Positions 1-8,243 are shown, numbered from the stretch's first letter. The stretch: 64,000 nucleotides of DNA from an uncultured Acetatifactor sp. (GCA_910585015.1 CAJUCT010000009.1:1-64000), one strand, 5' to 3'. The notes: generated by a model not told the origin, from the letters alone. A program made the numbers and translations.

Positions 1-2
1 TT

Positions 3-83
3 CATTTCAAGTTCGCGGACGAGTTCCGCAAGATTGCCGAGTACATTGAAATCAACACCACCGATACCGCCGAGGCGGGCTGA
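3..83 (+). CDS. C-terminal end of an unidentified protein (5' end outside window)
   Basis: An open frame enters from the left edge and stops with TGA at 81-83, giving about 26 residues that include FKFADEFRKIAEYIEINT. I do not recognise the family with certainty. Its position just before a relaxase remnant would suit the tail of a mobile-element protein such as a large serine recombinase, but that is a guess from context. The frame is convincing only because it stays open from the edge and is followed by a normal intergenic gap of about 65 bases. Confidence 0.4.
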   Translation, partial: HFKFADEFRKIAEYIEINTTDTAEAG

Positions 84-148
84 CCCCCGCCAAAAGCAAA
101 AAACCTTTTGACAGTGTGTTTTCCTAATAGGAGTTAATCATACGGAAT

Positions 149-1090
149 ATGAGCGACAAGCTGTGCCGGGACAACGGGCTTTCCGTGGTCGTCCCCGGCA
201 AGGGAAGCAAAGGAAAGAGCTATGCGGAGTACCAAGCGGAGAAAACGGGGACAAGCTGGAAAGGCAAGTTAAAAATTGCCGTGGACGCGCTCATTCCCCA
301 AGTTTCCAGTTTTGAGGAATTATTGCAGCGGTTACAGGTGGCGGGCTATGAAATCAAACCGGGAAAATATGTGTCGTGCCGCGCACCGGGGCAGGAACGC
401 TTTACCCGCCTTAAAACCCTCGGCGCGGACTATACAGAGGAAGCCATAAGGGAACGGATAGCGGGCAAGCGTACCCGCGCCGCCAAAGCTCCAAAGGCAG
501 AGCGTAAGGGCGTTAATCTTCTCATTGACATTGAGAACAGTATCAAGGCGCAGCAGAGCCGGGGCTATGAACAGTGGGCGAAAATCCACAATCTGAAACA
601 GGCGGCAAAGACTATGAACTTCCTCACCGAAAACAGGATTGAACAGTACGCCGATCTGCTCACCCGGATAGAGGAAATCGCCACGGCAAGCGAACAGGCG
701 GGGGACGGCTTAAAGGACGTGGAAAAGTGGCTTTCCGATATGGCGGTGCTTATCAAGAATGTCACTACCTACCAAAAGACAAAGCCCCTCTATGAAGCCT
801 ACCGTAAAGCCCGGAACAAGGAGAAATACCGGGCAGAGCATGAACGGGGTATTATCCTCCATGAAGCGGCGGCAAAGGCACTAAAGGCGGCGCAGATCGG
901 CGGCAAGCTCCCCAGCGTCCCCGCCCTGCAAGCAGAGTATGAAAAGCTCCAAGCGCAGAAAGAAAGCCTTTACGCCGATTATGGCAAGCTGAAAAAACAG
1001 GTTGCGGAATACGACGTTATCAAGCGGAATATTGACAGCATTTTACAGGCAGAGAAGCAGACAGAACGAAAAAGAGAAACAGAACGGTAA
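149..1090 (+). pseudogene. Relaxase/mobilization protein, C-terminal half only
   Basis: The 313 residues resemble the C-terminal part of relaxases from Tn1549-like and related Firmicutes conjugative elements. The segments KGKSYAEYQ, GTSWKGKLK, YEIKPGKYVSCRAPGQERFTR and LGADYTEEAIRERI are typical, and they are followed by a charged helical, coiled-coil-like tail rich in Lys, Glu and Ala (about residues 110-313). The N-terminal nuclease domain with the relaxase Tyr and His motifs is absent: the frame starts at what would be the middle of the family protein (MSDKLCRDNGLSV). The ATG at 149 has only a weak upstream Shine-Dalgarno (AATAGGAG about 14 bases away), so translation is doubtful. I read it as a relic of an integrative or mobilizable element, truncated by recombination. 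It cannot nick DNA by itself. Confidence 0.75.
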
Positions 1091-1132
1091 TAAAGTGCTA
1101 TATCGTGGAAAAAACAAGAAAATTATGATAAA

Positions 1133-1468
1133 ATGAATATGTCCTTAGATTTAGAAAGCAGGTGTAAGCATGAAAACAAGAAAGAAAAAAGTAAATATTT
1201 GATATATAACGAAAACACAAAGCTACTTGAAGTAAAAGCTGATACCAAAAGTAAATTTCAAACTTTTTTAGAGAGAAAGAAAATTTACTTTGAAACAGTT
1301 ATGATGTTAGCTCTTTCTATTGCAGGAGTTATAGTGTCAATCGTTAGTGTTAAAGTTGCAATGGTTGCAAATGATATATCTTTGAACGAACAACGGATAG
1401 AAGATTTAGAAAAACAACCCGCTTTTATTTTAGATATAGAAGCTGATGAGGATAAAATGAAATATTAA
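1133..1468 (+). CDS. Small single-pass membrane protein, possibly truncated
   Basis: The 111-residue product has a hydrophilic Lys-rich N-terminus, one strong hydrophobic segment around residues 56-78 (VMMLALSIAGVIVSIVSVKV) and a short acidic C-terminus. The tail pattern (LNEQRIEDLEKQPAFILDIE) resembles the membrane-anchored start of longer hypothetical proteins in which QP-x-F-x-I leads into a beta domain. Here a TAA follows 12 residues later, so the gene may be truncated. AT-rich composition differs from the relaxase remnant before it. Function unknown. The initiation site is uncertain, because a second ATG downstream at 1139 is equally possible and no strong Shine-Dalgarno is visible. Confidence 0.35.
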   Translation: MNMSLDLESRCKHENKKEKSKYLIYNENTKLLEVKADTKSKFQTFLERKKIYFETVMMLALSIAGVIVSIVSVKVAMVANDISLNEQRIEDLEKQPAFILDIEADEDKMKY

Positions 1469-1476
1469 GAGAAAAT

Positions 1477-2031
1477 TTACTTGACAGAGAAAAGGAGGAT
1501 AATGCGTGAGAAAAGGCTTGCCGGTATGTTCGGCAGGCCTTTTGCAGTGAAAATAGTCTGGAAAGGAATCAAAAGTAAGTTGTATTTGCAATCATATACA
1601 TGATTAGTGATTTGAAAGAGTGAAAGAGGCGATGTTTTCCACTCTTTAGTACTTTTAACACAAACCCCGGAATGAGGGCATTTATCAGGATAATGGTGGA
1701 ACTGGATGTAAAAATCAGCCTGTATAGTAACGGAAATACAGTACATGAACCATTCGATAATATCAGATTCCGAATCCTGAACCACATTGTGTGAAATGGA
1801 AAGGCCATCTGTAACTACATCTGCGTCCGGTTCCATGTCTTTGATTGTGCTGATTGCGTCAGAAAACTTTCAGATGCATCATAAGGCTCAGTTCTTCCAT
1901 ATAGGCCTCCCTTTTTTTCAGGCCTTCCGATGCAATCTGTTCATCACTATTCCTTCCGGATCTACATCCCATAATACATAAAATTTCCTAACATTGCCTT
2001 CCTCCTCGTATTTTAAGTTTATAAATGTCAT
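1477..2031 (-). pseudogene. Frame-disrupted remnant downstream of the hydrolase
   Basis: On the minus strand an ATG at 2031-2029 overlaps the hydrolase stop (ATGA), which suggests translational coupling. That frame reads MTFINLKYEEEGN, then RKFYVLWDVDPEGIVMNRL, and stops after about 38 residues. Protein-like text continues in shifted frames (SEGLKKREAYMEELSL, then DMEPDADVVTDGLSISHNVV and on to 1477). A competing start at 1994 with a perfect GAGGAGGAAGG Shine-Dalgarno begins MLGNFMYY, which looks like the first residues of iron-containing alcohol dehydrogenases, but it ends after ten codons. The stretch therefore holds one or more decayed genes. No function can be assigned and no intact gene of convincing length is present. 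Confidence 0.3.
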
Positions 2032-2441
2032 CTCATATTTTCCGAAAAAAACTGCTCCAGCTTATCGAACGAGATGGCGTCCTTCCCGCCGCCGTCATAC
2101 AGATCTGTGTGGACTGCATCCGGGATGATCAGCAGTTCCTTGTTATCTGTATAAGGGTTATCCTTTACCATCGCGGCATAAGCATCGCGGCTGAAATAGC
2201 AGGAATGTGCTTTCTCCCCGTGCATGATAAGGACTGCGCTGCGGATCTCATTGCTGTACTGAAGGATGGGCTGGTTTATAAAGGACATACAGCCGATCAC
2301 ATTCCAGCCATCGTTGGAATTTAACGAACGTTTGTGGTAGCCGCGATCTGTCTTATAATAATCATGATAATCCACCTTTTCACTTTTCGGGAAAGTCTTA
2401 TCCCATTGCTTTGTCAATTCCGGTTTTACAGTATTTTCCAT
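2028..2441 (-). pseudogene. Alpha/beta hydrolase with large internal deletion
   Basis: The N-terminal 25 residues (MENTVKPELTKQWDKTFPKSE) match the usual start of a family of about 300-residue alpha/beta hydrolases. From residue 26 the sequence jumps to the C-terminal part: DYYKTDRGYHKRSLN, the PILQYSNEI segment, the acid-containing strand VLIMHGEKAHS and the terminal DAVHTDLYD, which carries the catalytic His region. The whole middle, with the nucleophile elbow (G-x-S-x-G) and oxyanion region, is missing, roughly 170-190 residues. The frame is kept across the junction. The product would be 137 residues and should be enzymatically dead. The ATG sits one base after the stop of the preceding small gene, so the two formed an operon divergent from the LysR gene. 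Confidence 0.6.
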
Positions 2442-2442
2442 T

Positions 2443-2688
2443 TTAATGCCTCTCTTTCTTTTTTGCTATTTTTAATGATTCCTTTTCCTTTTCCATTCTC
2501 CATACTAAAAAATCAAGACAGTCAACCCTTTCCTGACTTACATGCAGGCTATCCATCAGGCCGCAGCGATGCTTCCGCAGCGTTTTAATCGCATCCTGAA
2601 CCTGACCGTTACCATACAGCCTGCAGACCTTCTCAATGGTCTGAGCGCCACAGCCTGCATCTTTTAAACTCTGAATAAGCTCATCCGT
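2443..2688 (-). pseudogene. Small helical protein (81 aa) with ACG in place of the start codon
   Basis: A clean minus-strand frame of 81 codons begins at an ACG (2688-2686) placed seven bases after GGAGG and ends with TAA one base before the hydrolase ATG. The reading is (M)DELIQSLKDAGCGAQTIEK, then VCRLYGNGQVQDAIKTLRKH, and ends in a charged KIAKKKERH tail. I recall similar small proteins encoded next to regulators in Lachnospiraceae, where the residue before DELI is Met. No ATG, GTG or TTG occurs in frame near the ribosome binding site, so either the start has mutated (ATG to ACG) or ACG is used weakly. Function unknown; a two-helix, Cys-containing regulatory partner is possible. Confidence 0.5.
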
Positions 2689-2728
2689 ATGACCGCCTCC
2701 CTTCCTGCTGTGTCTGTATTATATCCCC

Positions 2729-2776
2729 TTGACTTTTATTTTGCTAATGGCTATAATTTATACCATGATATAAATT
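2729..2776 (+). promoter_or_regulatory. Promoter and probable LysR operator
   Basis: TTGACT (2729-2734), a 17-base spacer and TATAAT (2752-2757) form a near-consensus promoter reading toward the LysR gene. Overlapping the -10 and the start region is a palindrome, AATTTATA (2755-2762), six bases, TATAAATT (2769-2776). This fits the T-N11-A type of LysR site and would allow autorepression, and control of the divergent minus-strand genes. Confidence 0.7.
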
Positions 2777-2800
2777 TTTGGAATATCATAGGAGGGCAAT

Positions 2801-3673
2801 ATGGAACTGCGAACCATGAGATATTTTCTTGCCGTGGCAAGAGAGGAAAACATGACCCGTGCGGCAGAGCAGCTTCACGTTACCCAGCCCGCACTCTCCA
2901 AGCAGTTAAAAGCACTTGAAGATGAACTTGGGAAAAAGCTGTTCACGCGCCATAGTTTCAGCATACAGCTGACGGAGGAAGGTGTTTTGCTTCGAAAACG
3001 GGCAGAAGACTTGATAAAAATGGCTGACAAAATTACAACAGAATTTCTTGCTTTGGATGATGTTCTGGGAGGGGATGTTTACTTCGGTTTGGCGGAATCT
3101 TACCAGATTAGATGCCTTGCCGCCACAATCAGAAGATTCAAAGAGTCTTATCCTGATCTGCATTATCATATTACCAGCGGCGACACGGAACAGGTTACGG
3201 AAAAACTGGATAAAGGTATCATTGACTTTGCCGTACTGGCGCAGGAACCCAATACTGCAAAATATCATTATTTGACCTTTCCTCATGCTGATCTTTGGGG
3301 TGTTGTCATGCCGGAGAACTGTCCATTGGCGGAAAAAGAAGCCATCTGCGTGGATGACTTATTTGGGCTCCCTCTTTTTTGTTCCGAACAGGGATGGAGC
3401 AATGATATTTCCAAATGGTGTGGCAACAGCATGGATAAATTACACCTTGAAGGGTCGTTTCGGCTATCATATAACGGATCGCTTTTTGTGAAAGAAGGAC
3501 TCGGCTATCTTTTGACCTTTGAACATTTGATTGACACAAACCCTGAAAGCGGACTTGTTTTTCGTCCCCTCACGCCGAAGCTTGAAACAAAGATATATTT
3601 AATTTGGAAAAAATACCAAATCTTTACCCCTATTGCCGAACGACTGCTTGAAAAATTGAAATCTGAATTGTGA
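2801..3673 (+). CDS. LysR-family transcriptional regulator
   Basis: The 290-residue protein has the LysR layout: an N-terminal winged helix-turn-helix (residues 1-62; MELRTMRYFLAVAREENMT, then AAEQLHVTQPALSKQLKALE) and a C-terminal effector-binding domain of periplasmic-binding fold (about 90-290). The length is normal. The ATG at 2801 follows GGAGGG with good spacing. The gene is divergent from the small helical protein and the deleted hydrolase, the usual arrangement in which a LysR protein controls its neighbour, so it probably outlived its target. The palindrome over its own promoter suggests autorepression. Effector unknown. It is the only clearly intact gene in the first 4 kb. Confidence 0.9.
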   Translation: MELRTMRYFLAVAREENMTRAAEQLHVTQPALSKQLKALEDELGKKLFTRHSFSIQLTEEGVLLRKRAEDLIKMADKITTEFLALDDVLGGDVYFGLAESYQIRCLAATIRRFKESYPDLHYHITSGDTEQVTEKLDKGIIDFAVLAQEPNTAKYHYLTFPHADLWGVVMPENCPLAEKEAICVDDLFGLPLFCSEQGWSNDISKWCGNSMDKLHLEGSFRLSYNGSLFVKEGLGYLLTFEHLIDTNPESGLVFRPLTPKLETKIYLIWKKYQIFTPIAERLLEKLKSEL

Positions 3674-3709
3674 GACTGGGAGGACAAAGCCGGCCATACT
3701 TTTAATTAG

Positions 3710-3880
3710 GAGCGGAATGAAAAAACGGAAAAATATTACATCCGTAAGGCAGACGGGAGCAGAACATCCTGCAGCAAAGGGGGCGGGCTGCAGAATGCGG
3801 TCATGGCGCAGCCTGCCAGAGAGAGGCTTCTGGAAGTTCTGCGCACCAGCCCTTACGGCAGATGTGAGTTTCACTGTGAC
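3710..3880 (+). pseudogene. Fragment of a Gfo/Idh/MocA-type oxidoreductase
   Basis: An open frame without a start codon reads EKYYIRKADGSRTSCS, then GGGLQNAVMAQPARERLLEV, then TSPYGRCEFHCD. The last part resembles the PYGRCVYHCDNDV signature of sugar-type dehydrogenases of the Gfo/Idh/MocA family. After residue D the similarity ends (KATIQQAHHWV), and the frame runs on through a terminator hairpin, so the rest is not coding. An ATG at 3718 with AGGAG upstream lies in another frame, which points to a frameshift near the start. Only about 55 residues of the family are left. Identification is from memory of the motif. Confidence 0.35.
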
Positions 3881-3954
3881 AAGGCGACGATACAGCAAGC
3901 GCACCATTGGGTGCTTAAGCAGGTGTGGAAAAATTATATTTTGGGGAATACAGT

Positions 3955-3989
3955 ACCTCCGGAAAGAAAAGTTCCGGAGGTATTTTTTG
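3955..3989 (+). terminator. Rho-independent terminator
   Basis: ACCTCCGGAA (3955-3964) pairs with TTCCGGAGGT (3972-3981) around a 7-base loop and is followed by ATTTTTTG. It separates the remnant region from the type VII-like locus. Between here and 4214 I see no gene, only AT-rich sequence. Confidence 0.8.
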
Positions 3990-4213
3990 TGTACATGGCG
4001 GGCGCGCATTCTAAAGAATGTAGGTTAGAAAGGAAATGGCCTCCTTTTAATATTGTATTCTTGGGTAAAATCTTTTAAAATTATATTGTCATAGATGATA
4101 AGAAATCCCGGTAATAAAATGCTTGCATAATCAATGTCCATATTGCAGGCTGTCTTGTGGTAAAAGAGTCATTGTTTACGGGTATTAGTAATGTTATCGT
4201 ATTTTAGGTTGTC

Positions 4214-4243
4214 TTGATAAGAGTCCGCTGTTAGTAGTACAAT
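4214..4243 (+). promoter_or_regulatory. Probable promoter of the FHA/kinase/EssC locus
   Basis: TTGATA (4214-4219), an 18-base spacer and TACAAT (4238-4243) form a reasonable sigma-A promoter about 95 bases before the XRE gene. A short inverted repeat, GGAC then GTCC, follows at 4261-4276 and could be an operator for that regulator. Confidence 0.5.
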
Positions 4244-4333
4244 ATTATTTTAGGTGAATAGGACCAAAATGAGTCCCATAGCTATCGGAAATCTTAATAA
4301 AATATAATATATTATGGCAGAAACCTAAAAGAG

Positions 4334-4579
4334 GTGGAACTGTTGGAACAAAAGATTAAGCAAAACGACAGAGGGAATATCGGGAAAAATATCAGGGAAA
4401 TAAGGGTTTCAAAGGGCATAGGGCAGACGGAGCTGGTACGGCTGCTGGATTTACAGGGGATTCCGATTACAAGGGAATGCCTTGTAAAAATAGAGCGGGG
4501 AATACAGCATGTGCAGGTCGAACAATTAAGGGCGATAAAGGACGAACTCAATACGACGTATGATGAATTACTGAAATGA
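4334..4579 (+). CDS. XRE-family helix-turn-helix regulator
   Basis: This 81-residue protein is essentially one HTH_3 domain: NIGKNIREIRVSKGIGQTEL, a recognition helix around ITRECLVKIERG and the closing LRAIKDELNTTYDELL. The first codon shown is GTG (4334), which lies inside the AGAGGTGG Shine-Dalgarno. TTG at 4343 sits nine bases after it and is the more likely start, giving 78 residues. It is the first gene of the long co-directional locus, 20-30 bases before the FHA protein, so it is probably the local repressor or activator of that operon. Target unknown. Confidence 0.85.
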   Translation: MELLEQKIKQNDRGNIGKNIREIRVSKGIGQTELVRLLDLQGIPITRECLVKIERGIQHVQVEQLRAIKDELNTTYDELLK

Positions 4580-4611
4580 TGAGAAAGCTATCATAAAGGG
4601 TGAATGGCAGT

Positions 4612-5769
4612 ATGGCAAAATATAAGGTTAAAATCAGGGGATACCAGCTGATCGTGAAGGCAAAGCTTACGCTGAAAGAAAAATTGGATGAAAGACAATT
4701 TACCCTGTTTTCAGGTAAAAATATCAGAGGATTGCTCAAGGCGAAGCGTCTGGGCAGAAACTCTGTGCAATATTCGGGACCTGTTGGAGTCTGCCTGGCC
4801 GAAAGATTGAAAAAACCGATTGGTAAGTACGATTTTTTGTTTATCATGGAGCAGATAGTGGACATCTTTCAAAAACTGAATGCCAATTCTCTGACGGCAA
4901 GTCATGTGGTGTTGGATATCAGACATGTATTTATAAATGAAACCACAAAGGAGGTACTGTTTTTATACCTTCCATTGGAGCAGGCAGGGGAGGAGACAGA
5001 TATATTTGCCTTTATGGAGTCCATTATTTATTCCGTGATTTCCGCGCAGGAAGAAGATATGGACTATATTTCCCGTTTTGTGTATTTTATCAAAAGTTTG
5101 GAGGCCTATGACGGAGAAAAGATAGAAAGGTATATAAAAAGCGAGGACAAAAGCGTTGTCAGTACCATAAAGAGGCATGACGCAAGGAAAAGCGGAACCA
5201 TGACGGGCAAGCCGGCCGCTTCCCATGATCATTACAGCGGCAAAGATCCGGCTGTCACGGGACTTCTGGACAATAATGATGCTACGGGACTTTTAGACAA
5301 TAATGATGCTACGGGACTTTTAGACAGCGATGAAGCCACGGGACTTTTGGATAATGATGATGCCACGGGACTTTTAGACAGCGATGAAGCCACCGGGCTG
5401 CTGTACAGTGATGAGGCTACGGGCCTTCTTGCGGATGACGATGAAGCCACCGGACTGCTGCAGGAAAAAGCCCATGGATACCCGTCGCTGTGCAGGCTGC
5501 GGAACAATGAGATTATCTGGCTTAACAAGCCTGTTTTCAGAATCGGGAAGGAAAATAAATATTCGGATTATGTTGTGCGGGACAATGACAAGGTCAGCAG
5601 GAGCCATGCGGATATTATCACCAGAGGAAACAGATATTTTATCATGGATTTAAATTCCACAAACAGGACTTTTATAAATGGCAGACAGATCCCGGCGCGA
5701 CAGGAAGTGGAAGTATATAACGGTGATCGCCTGAAACTGGCAGATGAGGAGTTTGAGTTCAGGATATAA
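4612..5769 (+). CDS. FHA-domain protein with tandem ATGLL phosphoacceptor-like repeats
   Basis: Three parts are visible. Residues 1-165 form an alpha/beta N-terminal domain of the kind annotated as DUF6382 in Clostridia. Residues about 215-283 are eight tandem copies of a 9-residue unit, ATGLLDNND-like. Residues about 300-385 form a C-terminal FHA domain, with RIGKENKYSDYVV, KVSRSHADI and the NSTNRTFING signature that binds phosphothreonine. GTG at 4600 is an alternative start, but ATG 4612 has the better spaced AAAGGGTG. The repeats put Thr in an acidic setting with Leu at +3, a pattern FHA domains can bind after phosphorylation. With phosphatase and kinase genes directly downstream, the protein is probably a cytosolic adaptor whose repeat array is phosphorylated. 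Ligand and stoichiometry are inference. Confidence 0.85.
   Translation: MAKYKVKIRGYQLIVKAKLTLKEKLDERQFTLFSGKNIRGLLKAKRLGRNSVQYSGPVGVCLAERLKKPIGKYDFLFIMEQIVDIFQKLNANSLTASHVVLDIRHVFINETTKEVLFLYLPLEQAGEETDIFAFMESIIYSVISAQEEDMDYISRFVYFIKSLEAYDGEKIERYIKSEDKSVVSTIKRHDARKSGTMTGKPAASHDHYSGKDPAVTGLLDNNDATGLLDNNDATGLLDSDEATGLLDNDDATGLLDSDEATGLLYSDEATGLLADDDEATGLLQEKAHGYPSLCRLRNNEIIWLNKPVFRIGKENKYSDYVVRDNDKVSRSHADIITRGNRYFIMDLNSTNRTFINGRQIPARQEVEVYNGDRLKLADEEFEFRI
5254..5460 (+). repeat. In-frame 27-bp tandem repeat encoding (V/A)TGLL units
   Basis: Units start at 5254, 5281, 5308, 5335, 5362, 5389, 5416 (30 bp, one extra residue) and 5446 (partial). Each begins GCx-ACx-GGx-CTx-xTx and codes for ATGLL (VTGLL in the first) followed by acidic or Asn residues. 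Some neighbouring copies are nearly identical at DNA level, which indicates recent slippage, so unit number probably varies between strains. Confidence 0.95.
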
Positions 5770-5787
5770 CCGGGGACGGAGGAAAGT

Positions 5788-6555
5788 GTGCATTTTACTG
5801 TTACGGCAGATACGGATGTGGGAATAGCAAAAGAAACAAACCAGGACAGTATGGTTGTCAAACACGGGAAATACTATGGCGGAGAAGTGCTTATGGCTGT
5901 GATCTGCGACGGGATGGGGGGCCTGGACAAAGGAGAACTTGCCAGCGCCACGGTGGTTCGGGCCTTTTTGCGGTGGTTTGGCGAAGAACTGGCATACGAA
6001 CTGGAAAATCCGGACATGCAGGTTATCGGGGGAAAGTGGTCCCTGCTGTTGAAAGAGTTGAATGTCAGAATCCAGAAATATGGACAGGCCAGGGGAATTT
6101 CCCTGGGGACCACGTTTACGGGCATGTTGTTTGTAGGCGGACAATATGTGATCGTACATGTGGGAGATACCAGGGCCTACCGGATCGGGAAAGACCTGCA
6201 GCAGTTGACGGTGGATCAGACCTTTGTCGCTCAGGAGATAGAGCGGGGAGACATGACGGCGGAGCAGGCAAAAAAGGATAAGCGCAGAAACATGCTTCTC
6301 CAGTGTGTGGGAGCGTCCGATAATCTAAAGCCTGATGTGCTGGTAGGGGATACGAAAAAAGGCGTTTATATGCTCTGCTCTGACGGTTTTCGGAATGAGG
6401 TGACAGAGCAGGAGATCTTTGACGCCTTTGAACCGGCGGAGAATGTGCATGGTGAGGCCATGCACACAAATGCAAGGCGTCTGATACAGCTTGCAAAGGA
6501 AAGACAAGAAAAGGATAACATATCTGTAATACTGATCAGAACTGACTGGGAGTGA
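5788..6555 (+). CDS. PP2C-type Ser/Thr protein phosphatase
   Basis: The 255 residues contain the PP2C metal-binding motifs: VGIAKETNQDS near residue 11, CDGMGGLDKGE near 36, VGDTRAYRI near 122, LCSDGFRNEV near 192 and the closing DNISVIL. Length is typical for the bacterial PrpC/Stp family, which removes phosphate from Ser and Thr with Mn2+. The start is GTG at 5788, directly after GGAGGAAA; no better ATG exists. It lies 19 bases after the FHA gene and seven bases before the kinase gene. This is the classic opposing pair, so the phosphatase likely resets phosphorylation of the kinase itself, the ATGLL array and other products of this operon. Confidence 0.95.
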   Translation: MHFTVTADTDVGIAKETNQDSMVVKHGKYYGGEVLMAVICDGMGGLDKGELASATVVRAFLRWFGEELAYELENPDMQVIGGKWSLLLKELNVRIQKYGQARGISLGTTFTGMLFVGGQYVIVHVGDTRAYRIGKDLQQLTVDQTFVAQEIERGDMTAEQAKKDKRRNMLLQCVGASDNLKPDVLVGDTKKGVYMLCSDGFRNEVTEQEIFDAFEPAENVHGEAMHTNARRLIQLAKERQEKDNISVILIRTDWE

Positions 6556-6561
6556 TAATAC

Positions 6562-8241
6562 ATGGCTGAGGCAGGTTTGATTATCGGTGGAAAATATAAG
6601 ATATTGACCGAGTTAGGCAAGGGCGGCATGTCTGTAGTGTACCTGGCCAGGGATACCCATCTGAACAAACAGTGGGCGGTCAAGGAGATCCGGAAAAAGG
6701 GCCGGGAAAACGAAGACGATGTGGTGATAAAGAGTCTGCGGATGGAAGCGGATATGATGAAAAAGCTGGATCATCCCGCACTGCCCCGCATTGTGGATAT
6801 TATAGAAAACAATGTGACGATTTACGTTGTGATGGATTATATCGAGGGCTTATCGCTGGACAAGATATTGGCAGAGTATGGCGCGCAGCCCGAGGAACTG
6901 GTCATAGAATGGGGAAAGCAGATCTGTGACGCGCTGATATATCTGCACAGGCAGAAACCGCCCATCATCTACCGGGATATGAAGCCGGCCAATGTTATGC
7001 TGAATCCGGAGGGCAATATCAAAATTATCGATTTTGGCATAGCCAGAGAATATAAGGAGCAGAGACTGGCAGATACCGCACTGCTTGGAACCAGGGGATA
7101 TGCGCCGCCGGAACAATACAACGGGCAGACGGATGCCAGGTCGGACATTTTTGCGCTGGGGATGACGATGCATCATCTGCTCACGGGAATTGATCCCAGG
7201 GCGGGGGAGGCATATGCGCCTGTCAGGATGTGGAATCCGGAGTTATCCGAAGGTATCGAACTGATCATCAATAAATGTGTGGAACCGGCGCCGGAAAACA
7301 GATACCAGAATTGTCAGGATGTTTTGTATGACCTGGAGCATCCCGGCCTGATCACCAAGGACTATAAGAAAAAGCAGAAGAGAAAACTCCGCATATTCAG
7401 CGCCTCGCTTACACTTGCGGTGCTTTGTCTGATCTCAGGTATAGTCTGCGGAGAGATGGCGGAATATATCAATAACAGTGATTATGACGTGCTGATTTCC
7501 ACCTCCACCGCATCTTCGCTGGAGGACAAGGCGGCCAGCTACAAAAGGGCGATAGAGATATATCCGGAACGCACGTCGGCGTATCTGTATCTGCTTCAGG
7601 CGTATGAGGACGAGGGAAGATTCAGCAAGTCCGAAAATGATGAGTTTCTGGCGCTGTACAATGCCCATAAGGATTCTTTTGACGAATCCGGCACGGATGT
7701 GGCCGAACTGAAATATAAAATCGGAATGATGTATTTTAATTATTACACGGAGGATGACGGCAGATACAGCTTTTCCACAAGAGTACAGAAGGCATATTCC
7801 TTCTTCGTGGAAAACTATGAGAGCGGAACAGAATTTGAAGGAAAGGCCCTGTCGGACTGTTACTACCATATCTGCTCGTTTTACAAGAGATACATATTGA
7901 GCGCCTCGACGGTGGAAGAGGCATCAAAGGATAACTTTGAAATTTTATTTGAAACCATAGAAAACGCCCTGAGCAGTGTGGAGGAAGCCGGGGCTTATGA
8001 TCAGTTGTCTCTGTACAACGGAACATTCATGCTCCTGTATGATCAGAGAAACAACATTGTCCAGGTGAACGTGGAGCAGGAGGAAGTTCTGGCCCTGCTT
8101 AAAAAGGTGTATGACCGCGCTGCCGCCTTGACGGTGCAGAAGGAACAGTCTCAGAAATTGCGGCAGGAAATACTGGATAATTATGATGAGTACAGAGAGG
8201 CGATTGAGAGGGCGTATAGGAATGCGCAAGAGAGGATTTAA
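6562..8241 (+). CDS. Membrane Ser/Thr protein kinase with C-terminal helical repeat domain
   Basis: Residues 10-265 form a Hanks-type kinase: Gly loop LGKGGMSVVY, catalytic Lys41 (WAVKEI), the loop YRDMKPANV with Asp139, DFG Asp157 and GTRGYAPPEQY. One transmembrane segment follows at about 275-296. The outer part (about 300-559) is helical and looks like TPR-type repeats rather than the PASTA repeats of PrkC/StkP. It therefore probably does not sense cell-wall muropeptides; I infer protein-protein contact, perhaps with the surface components encoded downstream. The canonical HRD is YRD, as in many active bacterial kinases. Coupled to the phosphatase gene by a seven-base gap, it is the likely writer for the FHA proteins and EssC. 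Confidence 0.93.
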   Translation: MAEAGLIIGGKYKILTELGKGGMSVVYLARDTHLNKQWAVKEIRKKGRENEDDVVIKSLRMEADMMKKLDHPALPRIVDIIENNVTIYVVMDYIEGLSLDKILAEYGAQPEELVIEWGKQICDALIYLHRQKPPIIYRDMKPANVMLNPEGNIKIIDFGIAREYKEQRLADTALLGTRGYAPPEQYNGQTDARSDIFALGMTMHHLLTGIDPRAGEAYAPVRMWNPELSEGIELIINKCVEPAPENRYQNCQDVLYDLEHPGLITKDYKKKQKRKLRIFSASLTLAVLCLISGIVCGEMAEYINNSDYDVLISTSTASSLEDKAASYKRAIEIYPERTSAYLYLLQAYEDEGRFSKSENDEFLALYNAHKDSFDESGTDVAELKYKIGMMYFNYYTEDDGRYSFSTRVQKAYSFFVENYESGTEFEGKALSDCYYHICSFYKRYILSASTVEEASKDNFEILFETIENALSSVEEAGAYDQLSLYNGTFMLLYDQRNNIVQVNVEQEEVLALLKKVYDRAAALTVQKEQSQKLRQEILDNYDEYREAIERAYRNAQERI

Positions 8242-8243
8242 GT

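Noticed and set aside
3803..4078. Full 91-codon frame starting MAQPARERLLEV
   Set aside because: Its second half crosses a strong terminator hairpin; only the first part resembles a protein family and is listed as a fragment.
5254..5460. CRISPR-like regular repeats
   Set aside because: Units are contiguous, in frame and without unique spacers; they encode the ATGLL array.
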